From positions 1 to 59,526 of the forward strand of contig NZ_JAUPEV010000011.1 in the NCBI RefSeq assembly GCF_030686155.1: a DNA stretch of 59,526 nucleotides. The letters run 5' to 3'. A program made the translations under genes and the position numbers. Positions 53,432 through 59,526 of the stretch are shown here, one piece after another. The notes under the pieces were generated by a model. It saw only the letters and a program-made list of their open reading frames with translations. It was not told where the DNA came from and made no database searches. Source of the DNA: Helicobacter_J cappadocius (lineage in GTDB: Bacteria > Campylobacterota > Campylobacteria > Campylobacterales > Helicobacteraceae). Positions within the stretch are counted from its first letter, which is position 1. Every line of letters begins with the position of its first letter.

Positions 53432-54019
53432 ATGTTTGGTATGGGTATTTTTGAAATTTTAGTGATTTTGATTGTGGCAGTTATTTTTTTAGGACCCGAG
53501 AAACTCCCTCAAGCAATGGTAGATGTTGTGAAATTTTTCAAAGCTGTGAAAAAAACACTCAATGATGCCAAGGATACTTTTGATAAAGAACTCCATATGA
53601 GTGAAATAAAAAAAGAAGCACTTGAGTATAGAAATACCTTTGAAAGCAGTGTTGATAATATCACTAAGGATATTCAGCTCAAAGAAATTGATGATATGTT
53701 TGGTAAATATAAAGAAGAAAATCAGACCACCAAACCCAAAAGGACAAAAAAAACACCAAAGATACCTGCTCCAGATGCTGCATTATCTTATGAGGATACT
53801 CTACCTAAAAAACGCGGCAGGAAGCCCAAAACGGAAAATCAAAAACAAAATATTACAGATAAACCCATAGCCACTCAGACAAAAAAATCACCAATTAAGC
53901 CATCTGTTCCAAAACCTATCTCCCAAGATTCTGAGCGATCAAAAAGGAGAGTTGTAACTCCAAAGGCGACAAAGAGCGTTGGATTCAAGAAATCTACCAA
54001 AACATCAAAGGAGGGCTGA
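53432..54019 (+). CDS. tatB: Twin-arginine translocase subunit TatB
   Basis: About 195 residues. MFGMGIFEILVILIVAVIFLG plus the following PEKLPQ are the TatB membrane helix and hinge. An amphipathic helix (about 25-55) comes next, then a Lys/Pro/Thr-rich C-terminal tail of about 110 residues. With TatC it binds folded twin-arginine precursors. The start is ATG 53432, with GGAAGG 8 bases upstream. tatC follows after 3 bases. Confidence 0.92.
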   Translation: MFGMGIFEILVILIVAVIFLGPEKLPQAMVDVVKFFKAVKKTLNDAKDTFDKELHMSEIKKEALEYRNTFESSVDNITKDIQLKEIDDMFGKYKEENQTTKPKRTKKTPKIPAPDAALSYEDTLPKKRGRKPKTENQKQNITDKPIATQTKKSPIKPSVPKPISQDSERSKRRVVTPKATKSVGFKKSTKTSKEG

Positions 54020-54022
54020 TAG

Positions 54023-54775
54023 ATGTTTGAAGATTTAAAACCTCATATTCAAGATCTCCGCAAAAGATTAATGATTTCTGTTGCCACGCTTTTGGTAGCT
54101 TTTTTGGTTTGTTTTAGTTTTTGGACACATATTTTTGAATGGATAAAAGCACCCTTACAAGCTGCTTTTACCTCTAAACAAGTAAGCGGAATGCTCATTC
54201 AAATATCACCCGCAGAAGGGGTTTTTGCAGCTATGAAAGTCAGCTTTTTTGCCGCTCTTTTGGTTTCTATGCCGATTATTTTTTGGCAATTATGGCTTTT
54301 TATTGCACCTGGTTTGTATAAAAACGAAAAAAAAGTGGTTCTCCCTTTTGTATTTTTTGGAACATTGATGTTTTTATGTGGAGCTGCATTTGCGTATTTT
54401 GTCGTTTTTCCCTTCACTATAAAATATATTTTGATGTTTGGAAATGAAGAATTCCAAGCAAACATCTCTGTCTCAAGCTATATTACATTTTTTACTCGGG
54501 TTGTTATTGGCTTTGGGGTTGCATTTGAATTACCTGTTTTGGCGTATTTTTTAGCAAAAATTGGACTCATTACAGATGCCACATTGAAGGGTTATTTTAA
54601 GTATGCTATTGTGATTATATTTATTTTGGCAGCCATCCTTACTCCTCCAGATGTCGTTTCTCAAGTTTTTATGGCACTTCCTTTGATTTGTCTTTATCTA
54701 CTTTCAATCCTGATAGCAAAAATAGTCAATCCTGCCCCGAAAAAAGAAGATGAAGAAGAGCAAAAAGATCAGTGA
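54023..54775 (+). CDS. tatC: Sec-independent protein translocase TatC
   Basis: A 250-residue membrane protein with six helices, starting MFEDLKPHIQDLRKRL. The TatC motifs include SPAEGVFAAMKVSFFAALL and GLYKNEKKVV. It is the receptor for twin-arginine signal peptides. Directly followed by queA (TGA then ATG). Confidence 0.95.
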   Translation: MFEDLKPHIQDLRKRLMISVATLLVAFLVCFSFWTHIFEWIKAPLQAAFTSKQVSGMLIQISPAEGVFAAMKVSFFAALLVSMPIIFWQLWLFIAPGLYKNEKKVVLPFVFFGTLMFLCGAAFAYFVVFPFTIKYILMFGNEEFQANISVSSYITFFTRVVIGFGVAFELPVLAYFLAKIGLITDATLKGYFKYAIVIIFILAAILTPPDVVSQVFMALPLICLYLLSILIAKIVNPAPKKEDEEEQKDQ

Positions 54776-55816
54776 ATGCAAGAGGATTTTTTATTAGAAA
54801 GTTATGATTATTTTCTTCCAAAAGAGCTCATAGCCAATTATCCAGCTACTCCTAGAGAAAGTGCGAAATTAATGGTTTATGATAGAAAAAAAGATGAAAT
54901 TTTTCATACTGATTTTTATCATATTTTTGACTTTATCCCTCAAAAGGCTTTGGTTGTTCTAAATGATACCAAAGTTATAAAAGCTAGAATTTATGGGCAT
55001 AAACCAAGTGGCGGAAGTCTTGAGTTTTTATATCACCGAGAAATAGGACAAGATAGCTATTTGGTTCAAATAAAAGGCAGGGTAAAAGAAAATCTTCGCG
55101 TTGTTTTTGCAGATGGATATGAAAGCATCATAAAAGAACTTAGAGAAGATGGCTATAGGGTTGTTAGCTTTTTTCATAAAGATGTCCTGCTTGATTTAAA
55201 AGGTGTTTTAGATATGTTGGAAAAAATTGGGCATACACCCTTGCCACCTTATATTAAACGTGTTGATGAAAAGTTGGATTTATCTGAGTATCAGAGTGTG
55301 TTTGCAAAAAATCTAGGAGCAGTAGCTGCCCCCACAGCCTCTTTACATTTTTCAGATGTTGCTTTAGAACGTTTAAAAACCGAATTTTCTCATTGTTTTC
55401 TCACTCTTCATATCGGGGCAGGGACATTCAATGCAGTAGAAGCAAAAGATATAAGACACCATCATATTCACACAGAAAGACTTACTATACCTCTTGAAAG
55501 TATGGAAAAAATAGACAATGCAAAATCTATTTTGTGCATAGGCACTACAGCACTTAGAAGCGTGGAGTATTATGCCAGATTGAAGAACATAAACAAAAAA
55601 GAGGATTTGTATGCCCAATGTGATATATTTTTACATCCGGGAAATTCCGTATCAAGAGTGAATCATTTATTGACGAATTTCCATCTGCCTAAATCAAGCT
55701 TGATAATGCTTGTTAGCTCGATGGTGGGAGTAAAAAAATGTAGAGAACTTTACGAAATAGCGATTGCAAATCAATATAGATTTTATTCTTATGGTGATGG
55801 GATGTTGATTTTATGA
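54776..55816 (+). CDS. queA: S-adenosylmethionine:tRNA ribosyltransferase-isomerase QueA
   Basis: The 346-residue protein has YDYFLPKELIANYPATPRES, LNDTKVIKARIYGHK, GAVAAPTASLHFS and LHIGAGTFNAVE. It makes epoxyqueuosine at the wobble position of tRNAs with GUN anticodons. It starts right after tatC and overlaps rsmG by 4 bases. Confidence 0.95.
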   Translation: MQEDFLLESYDYFLPKELIANYPATPRESAKLMVYDRKKDEIFHTDFYHIFDFIPQKALVVLNDTKVIKARIYGHKPSGGSLEFLYHREIGQDSYLVQIKGRVKENLRVVFADGYESIIKELREDGYRVVSFFHKDVLLDLKGVLDMLEKIGHTPLPPYIKRVDEKLDLSEYQSVFAKNLGAVAAPTASLHFSDVALERLKTEFSHCFLTLHIGAGTFNAVEAKDIRHHHIHTERLTIPLESMEKIDNAKSILCIGTTALRSVEYYARLKNINKKEDLYAQCDIFLHPGNSVSRVNHLLTNFHLPKSSLIMLVSSMVGVKKCRELYEIAIANQYRFYSYGDGMLIL

Positions 55817-56385
55817 GGTTAGATATAATACAGAGAGATTTTTCTTTGGATGATGGAACTGTAGAGTGTTTTGAAAAATATGCCAAAACCTTGTTGCATT
55901 GGAATAATATACACAATCTTAGTGGAATACACACTCTTGAAGAAGTGTATGAAAATATTTTCGATTCCATATATCCGTTAAAATTTATTCAAGATTTTGA
56001 GTGTTGCATTGATATTGGGAGTGGGTCAGGATTTCCTGCGATTCCTCTTGCGATATGCAAACCTCAGTGCGAGTTTGTTTTGATCGAACCAAGATTTAAA
56101 CGAGTGAGTTTTTTGAAAAATCTTATCATTGAGTTAGGTTTGAAGTATGTAAAAGTTGAAAAGTGTTTGATAGAAGATCTGCAATTTGCAAAACAAGCAG
56201 ATTTGATTACTTCAAGAGGAGTGATGCAGAGCGAAGATTTGATAAAAAATGCTAAGAGATTTTTAAAAAAACAAGGTCATTATTTATTTTACAAAGGAGA
56301 GCGTTTGGGGCTAGAGATAAATTTTTTAGATAGCGAATGTTTTTGTAGAGAAAAAAGAGTTTATTTTTATAGAAAGGAAAATTGA
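55813..56385 (+). CDS. rsmG: 16S rRNA (guanine527-N7)-methyltransferase RsmG
   Basis: The 190-residue protein has NIHNLSGIHTLEEVYENIFDS-like and CIDIGSGSGFPAIPLAI (SAM loop) motifs, then LIEPRFKRVSFLKN and ITSRGVM. It methylates G527 of 16S rRNA. It overlaps queA by 4 bases and the next small gene by one. Confidence 0.93.
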   Translation: MRLDIIQRDFSLDDGTVECFEKYAKTLLHWNNIHNLSGIHTLEEVYENIFDSIYPLKFIQDFECCIDIGSGSGFPAIPLAICKPQCEFVLIEPRFKRVSFLKNLIIELGLKYVKVEKCLIEDLQFAKQADLITSRGVMQSEDLIKNAKRFLKKQGHYLFYKGERLGLEINFLDSECFCREKRVYFYRKEN

Positions 56386-56597
56386 TGCGACTTGTTATTA
56401 TATTAGTTATTATCGCTTTGATTGTGTGGTTTTTTTTCTACAGAAAGCCTTCTGTGCAAAAAAAACAGACAAAAAAACCAGCAGAAGAGATTATGCTAGA
56501 GTGTTGTAAATGTGGGACATATATTTCTTCACAGGAAGCTATCATTTCTCATAAAAAATGTTTTTGTTCAAAAAAATGTTTGGATACAGAGGAATAA
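56385..56597 (+). CDS. Small membrane protein with a four-cysteine metal-binding C-terminus (PP0621-like)
   Basis: About 70 residues: one N-terminal helix (about 1-19), a basic linker, then ECCKCGTYISSQEAI and CFCSKKC, a treble-clef or zinc-ribbon-like cysteine set. It resembles the small PP0621 family of unknown function. The start is ATG 56385, with AAAGGAAA upstream and TGATG overlap with rsmG. Confidence 0.7.
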   Translation: MRLVIILVIIALIVWFFFYRKPSVQKKQTKKPAEEIMLECCKCGTYISSQEAIISHKKCFCSKKCLDTEE

Positions 56598-56598
56598 A

Positions 56599-56979
56599 AT
56601 GATTATTTTTGGATACAAAGGGATTGAATTTCCTAGATTTAAAAAGATTACTTCCATTGAAGAAATCATGAATGTTGATAATACTTGTATTGTATGGTTT
56701 GATAGGGAAGATGATATTAATCATATCATTTCTAATCATTGTCTTCAAAACGATGTAAAATACGCTATAAAAGTGGATAATCTCACGGATTTTGTTGTAT
56801 ATGCTTCACTTGGAGCTAGATATGCAATACTTGATAAAACTCCAGAGATATATCAAAAGATAGCTGAAGTTTATTTGTTTGATATGAAAATACTATACAC
56901 AATAAAAGATAAAAGCGAAATAGAAGAGTTGGTAAAAATGGGGATTGATGGAGTTATTTTTAGAGAGATTTTAGAATAA
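56599..56979 (+). CDS. Conserved small protein of unknown function
   Basis: 126 residues, soluble. Segments such as CIVWFDREDD, VDNLTDFVVYASLGARYAI and IEELVKMGIDGVIF look like an alpha/beta fold. Found after rsmG and the small zinc-ribbon protein, probably co-transcribed with them. The start at ATG 56599 gives a one-base gap to the previous stop; longer in-frame starts overlap that gene fully. Confidence 0.7.
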   Translation: MIIFGYKGIEFPRFKKITSIEEIMNVDNTCIVWFDREDDINHIISNHCLQNDVKYAIKVDNLTDFVVYASLGARYAILDKTPEIYQKIAEVYLFDMKILYTIKDKSEIEELVKMGIDGVIFREILE

Positions 56980-56985
56980 TTTTGC

Positions 56986-56991
56986 TACAAT
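56986..56991 (+). promoter_or_regulatory. Extended -10 (TGCTACAAT) of tRNA-Ser
   Basis: TACAAT preceded by TGC, ending 10 bases before the mature 5' end of the tRNA, the usual distance for a stable-RNA promoter in this group. Confidence 0.6.
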
Positions 56992-57001
56992 CCCGCCCTA
57001 A

Positions 57002-57089
57002 GGGGAGATGTCCGAGTGGTTGAAGGAGCACGCCTGGAACGCGTGTAAGGTGCAAGCCTTCAAGGGTTCGAATCCCTTTCTCTCCGCCA
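57002..57089 (+). tRNA. tRNA-Ser (anticodon GGA)
   Basis: An 88-base cloverleaf with a long variable arm, as expected for serine. The acceptor stem GGGGAGA pairs with TCTCTCC (one G-U pair), the anticodon loop is CTGGAAC, the T arm is AAGGG TTCGAAT CCCTT, the discriminator is G and CCA is encoded. It reads UCC/UCU codons. Confidence 0.96.
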
Positions 57090-57477
57090 TTTCTTTGAAT
57101 ACTATCTTCTTTAGATAGCGTATTATCCTACTTATACCCGTTAAACTTTCAAATTTATAGGCATTTTGTTGATACTCTTTCCAAAATTCACTTCATTCAC
57201 AAAAACTATAGCTCAATAGAATATTCAAAAATATTTGAATATATTTCCCTTAAGAGTGTCTATTGACCAAATTTAATCAAAAGAATAAATCATCACCAAT
57301 TCTTGAAAATTAATTGATATATACTATAATAATATTTAAATATTTTATTTACTTTTTATATAAATAAAGCCTTATTTTCGATATTTTTCGAGATTTTCAT
57401 CTTTTATTTACTATTCAAGTAAAAAAATACGATATGATTCCATTCAAAAATAACAACTAATATCCTAAGGAAAACCT
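57090..57477. other. 388-base AT-rich leader between tRNA-Ser and the autotransporter gene
   Basis: No ORF is supported here. It holds a 6-bp hairpin (CTATCT at 57102-57107 with AGATAG at 57113-57118), too weak to call a terminator. Two -10 candidates for the downstream gene are present: TATAAT at 57325-57330 and TATGAT at 57433-57438. No homopolymer of the kind seen in phase-variable promoters is found. Confidence 0.55.
57433..57438 (+). promoter_or_regulatory. -10 candidate (TATGAT) for the autotransporter gene
   Basis: TATGAT 39 bases upstream of the ATG, giving a leader of about 30 bases with AAGGA at 57467-57471. A better-matching TATAAT at 57325-57330 would give a leader of about 140 bases. 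The two cannot be ranked from sequence alone. Confidence 0.4.
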
Positions 57478-59526
57478 ATGAAAAATATAATGAACAGCGA
57501 CAAAAACAATAAAATAATGTCCTCTAATGCCCAAAATTCGGTTATAGCCCCCCCCCCATTGACTTTTTTAAAAAGCAATTCTTTAGAGAATTTTGAAAAT
57601 CCAAAAAAATCTCGATCTACTGAAAAATACAACAAATCTTTTATCCCTGTTATTTCTTTTGTGCTTTCTACATTTTTGTTTTCATTTAGTGGTGAGTTAA
57701 GAGCAGACACTTTAGGTGATGCTTCTTGCACACTAGGAGATAGTGCTTCTTGTGCCACTTTTAGTACAACTTCAGATTTTTCCAATTATTTAAATCTTGT
57801 TTCAAAAGGCAGTGGAGTTTATGATCTAAGTTATTCTCAAGCACCAGCTAATGCAAACTTTCCAAATGTAACTTTAAATGCTAATAATGCTGTTATTAAT
57901 TCCAATCTTATAGGAAATGGTTTGTATGGAACGGGTTTATCCAATCAGAATATGCAAACAATCTTTAATCTCAAAAATTCAGTTTGGAATGGAAACTTTA
58001 TAGTAAGCAGTGGTAATTATGCTGGTTTTGGATTCACAACCACTTTTGATGGAAATTATAATGATACAGACAATACAGCCAATCCTCTTAATGGCTATGC
58101 CCTAAAGGGAAACATAACTTCCCCGTATTCCACTTCAAACAGCACTTTTAACTTCAATAATGGTGCAAAGATGGCTGGAAATATATCATTTGCTAGCACA
58201 GGTACTTTTAATTTCAATTCAGGCTCTTCTTTGCAAGGCAATATTAGTTCTAGTTCGGGCAGTACTATCAATGTTAATTTTGCTGACTCTTCTATGAAGG
58301 GGAATGTAAGTGCTTATTCAGGAACAATCAATACTAATTTTACAAATTCTTCTATGATAGGAAGTATTTTTAACTCCACTGCAACATCTGGTACAACAGC
58401 GTGGAATTGGAATTTAGATAATTCGAGCATTGATGCAACAAATGGTGGTGTCTCTGTAAGAAATTATTCTACATTTAACTTTAGTCTTGCGAACAAATCT
58501 AGTCTGACAGGTGCTATCAGCGTGAAGGATCTTTCGACTTTAAACCTCAATCTTGCCAATAGTTCTAGTTTGGTAGGTAATCTGAGTATGGAGAATTATT
58601 CGACTTTAAACCTCAATCTTACCAACAATTCGACTTTCAAAGGCAGTACAAGTTCTGATTATCAAGGTGTTCTTAAAGCTACCTTCGCCAATTCTTCTAT
58701 GGAAGGAAATATTACCAACAATTCAAATCGTAATAGACCTTACAAAGTTCAAACTTATACATTTTCAGGCAACTCAGATGAGGGTTTTGCCCTCAAAGGA
58801 CTTAATGGTGCTAATTCAAAAATAAACTCATATCAAGGTGTTATTAATTTAAACTTTGATAATGGAGCTAAGGCTTATGCAGATATTACAGCAAATGTTG
58901 ATGGCTATAGTTATGGGTCTCTTCCTACAATAAATATGAGTTTTAAAAATAACTCCACATTAAATGGTAGCATATCTGAGTATCCTCATGGTAGGATTAA
59001 AGCCACCTTCATTGATTCTTCTATGGAGGGAAACATCACCAACTTTAGAAGCAATTTTGATGGTACAAATTCTCAAACTTATACATTTTCAGGCAACTCA
59101 GATAAGGGTTTTGCCCTCAAAGGACTTAATGGTGCTAATTCAAAGATACAAACAGCTAGAAATGGCATCAATCTAACCTTTGATAATGGGGCTAAGGCTT
59201 ATGCAGATATTGAAACTGCTGGTGGCGACACTGCTGCCACTGGTCAAAATGTAAGCCTCACTCTTAAAAACAACTCTTTTTTGCAAGGTAGCGTAACTGG
59301 TTATTATGGATATATCAATGCTAATTTAACTGATTCCTCTATGACAGGAAGTGTCTTGAATTCCACTGGAGCTACTTGGAAATGGAACTTAGATAACTCT
59401 AAAATTGATGCAAGTTCAGGTGGTATCAATGTAAAAAACAATTCTACTTTGAACCTCACCCTTAACAACAACTCTTCAATACTAGGCAATATCACTACCA
59501 CCACTGGCTCTACCAACCTCACCTTA
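57478..59526 (+). CDS. Phase-variable repeat-rich autotransporter or large surface protein (partial, open at window edge)
   Basis: The frame runs 683 codons from ATG 57478 to the window end without a stop. Residues 1-54 form an unusually long polar N-region. A hydrophobic core follows (about 55-71) with a likely cleavage after Arg-Ala (76). The passenger is Ser/Asn/Gly/Thr-rich, with about 11 copies of a motif like N-S-S-M-x-G-N-I every 20-35 residues, a pattern fitting a beta-helix. A C10 tract at codons 24-27 is in frame as read. No beta-barrel is reached before the window ends, so the type V identity is inferred. Likely an exported adhesin or toxin-like protein. Confidence 0.8.
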   Translation, partial: MKNIMNSDKNNKIMSSNAQNSVIAPPPLTFLKSNSLENFENPKKSRSTEKYNKSFIPVISFVLSTFLFSFSGELRADTLGDASCTLGDSASCATFSTTSDFSNYLNLVSKGSGVYDLSYSQAPANANFPNVTLNANNAVINSNLIGNGLYGTGLSNQNMQTIFNLKNSVWNGNFIVSSGNYAGFGFTTTFDGNYNDTDNTANPLNGYALKGNITSPYSTSNSTFNFNNGAKMAGNISFASTGTFNFNSGSSLQGNISSSSGSTINVNFADSSMKGNVSAYSGTINTNFTNSSMIGSIFNSTATSGTTAWNWNLDNSSIDATNGGVSVRNYSTFNFSLANKSSLTGAISVKDLSTLNLNLANSSSLVGNLSMENYSTLNLNLTNNSTFKGSTSSDYQGVLKATFANSSMEGNITNNSNRNRPYKVQTYTFSGNSDEGFALKGLNGANSKINSYQGVINLNFDNGAKAYADITANVDGYSYGSLPTINMSFKNNSTLNGSISEYPHGRIKATFIDSSMEGNITNFRSNFDGTNSQTYTFSGNSDKGFALKGLNGANSKIQTARNGINLTFDNGAKAYADIETAGGDTAATGQNVSLTLKNNSFLQGSVTGYYGYINANLTDSSMTGSVLNSTGATWKWNLDNSKIDASSGGINVKNNSTLNLTLNNNSSILGNITTTTGSTNLTL
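57548..57557 (+). repeat. C10 homopolymer near the start of the autotransporter gene
   Basis: Ten C encode Ala-Pro-Pro-Pro at residues 24-27, upstream of the signal peptide core. All in-frame ATG codons seen near the start lie before the tract, so a one-base slip should abolish export and synthesis of the passenger. Confidence 0.9.
58750..58831 (+). repeat. Autotransporter repeat, copy 1
   Basis: A segment of about 80 bases encoding QTYTFSGNSDEGFALKGLNG and the following residues recurs almost unchanged 324 bases (108 codons) downstream. The flanks, which encode SSMEGNITN before and FDNGAKAYADI after, are also repeated at the same offset. Confidence 0.85.
59074..59155 (+). repeat. Autotransporter repeat, copy 2
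   Basis: Nearly identical to 58750-58831 (Glu to Lys in GNSDKGF plus a few silent changes), offset by exactly 324 bases, a multiple of three. Recombination between copies would change passenger length without breaking the frame. Confidence 0.85.

Noticed and set aside
57102..57118. Hairpin after tRNA-Ser as a terminator
   Set aside because: Only a 6-bp AT-rich stem with no following T run.
57002..57477. tRNA-Ser as an integration site for a mobile element carrying the autotransporter
   Set aside because: No integrase, no duplicated tRNA 3' end and no direct repeat is visible within the window.
58964..59522. Small ORFs on other frames and on the minus strand within the autotransporter region
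   Set aside because: They overlap a long continuous coding frame with repeat structure, and are frame shadows.
57900..59526. Many Asn-x-Ser/Thr triplets as a Campylobacter-type N-glycosylation signal
   Set aside because: The bacterial sequon needs Asp/Glu at -2, which is rarely met here; the triplets follow from the Asn/Ser-rich beta-helix repeats.

Overview
The window looks like a chromosomal segment of a non-pylori Helicobacter (Campylobacterota, 'Epsilonproteobacteria'). The DNA is AT-rich. Many blocks follow the H. pylori gene order as I remember it: kch-rpmB; rpoN-lptB-tsaE-dnaX; mnmE-khpB-yidC-yidD-rnpA-rpmH-exbD-exbB-smpB-ispE-csrA; comF-tmk-coaD-ubiX-flgA-uvrD-TPR protein-serS; and tatB-tatC-queA-rsmG. 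A periplasmic gamma-glutamyltransferase, a complete Pst phosphate transporter with a PhoB/PhoR-type regulator, and a CetA/CetB-type energy-taxis pair are also present. H. pylori lacks Pst/PhoBR, so an enterohepatic or otherwise non-pylori Helicobacter fits best. The species cannot be named from the sequence.

Layout. 1-548 is the N-terminal part of a type I restriction specificity subunit, cut by the window edge. 579-1935 holds a potassium channel and rpmB. 1993-7459 is a minus-strand surface-glycan cluster of two methyltransferases, three family-2 glycosyltransferase genes (one only a C-terminal half) and one family-4 glycosyltransferase ORF whose two halves are in reversed order. Three genes here carry an 11-base G tract. 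7535-12812 is the phosphate system: pstS and pstCAB on the minus strand, phoB-phoR on the plus strand between them. 12988-16177 has four poorly characterised plus-strand genes, the last behind a sigma-54-type promoter and convergent with rpoN. 16208-20235 is rpoN-lptB-tsaE-dnaX, followed by ggt. 22181-31167 is a long, tightly packed minus-strand housekeeping array (tRNA modification, membrane insertion, RNase P protein, L34, ExbBD, SmpB, IspE, CsrA, TruB). 31258-44458 is mostly plus strand: energy taxis, a YajR-like exporter, TtcA, a tyrosine phosphatase, an NlpC/P60 lipoprotein, and a zinc uptake system interleaved with malate:quinone oxidoreductase, then an outer-membrane protein. 44455-53206 is a minus-strand housekeeping operon. 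53432-56979 is tatBC-queA-rsmG and two small genes. tRNA-Ser(GGA) follows, and the window ends inside a large repeat-rich autotransporter passenger with a C10 tract near its start codon.

The most notable observations are: (1) the family-4 glycosyltransferase ORF at 1993-3210 reads as a circular permutation, because its C-terminal end continues into its own N-terminus in the family order; (2) the G11 tract at 6706-6716 acts as a C-terminal switch, since losing one G exposes a 34-residue basic tail ending at 6601; (3) a glycosyltransferase fragment at 4147-4587 starts exactly where its upstream paralogue has its G tract; (4) two matching two-repeat Pho boxes (7+4+7 bp) lie 9 bp upstream of the -10 boxes of pstS and pstC; (5) a sigma-54 promoter precedes an uncharacterised gene next to rpoN; (6) the C10 tract and modular DNA repeats in the autotransporter point to phase and length variation of a surface protein.
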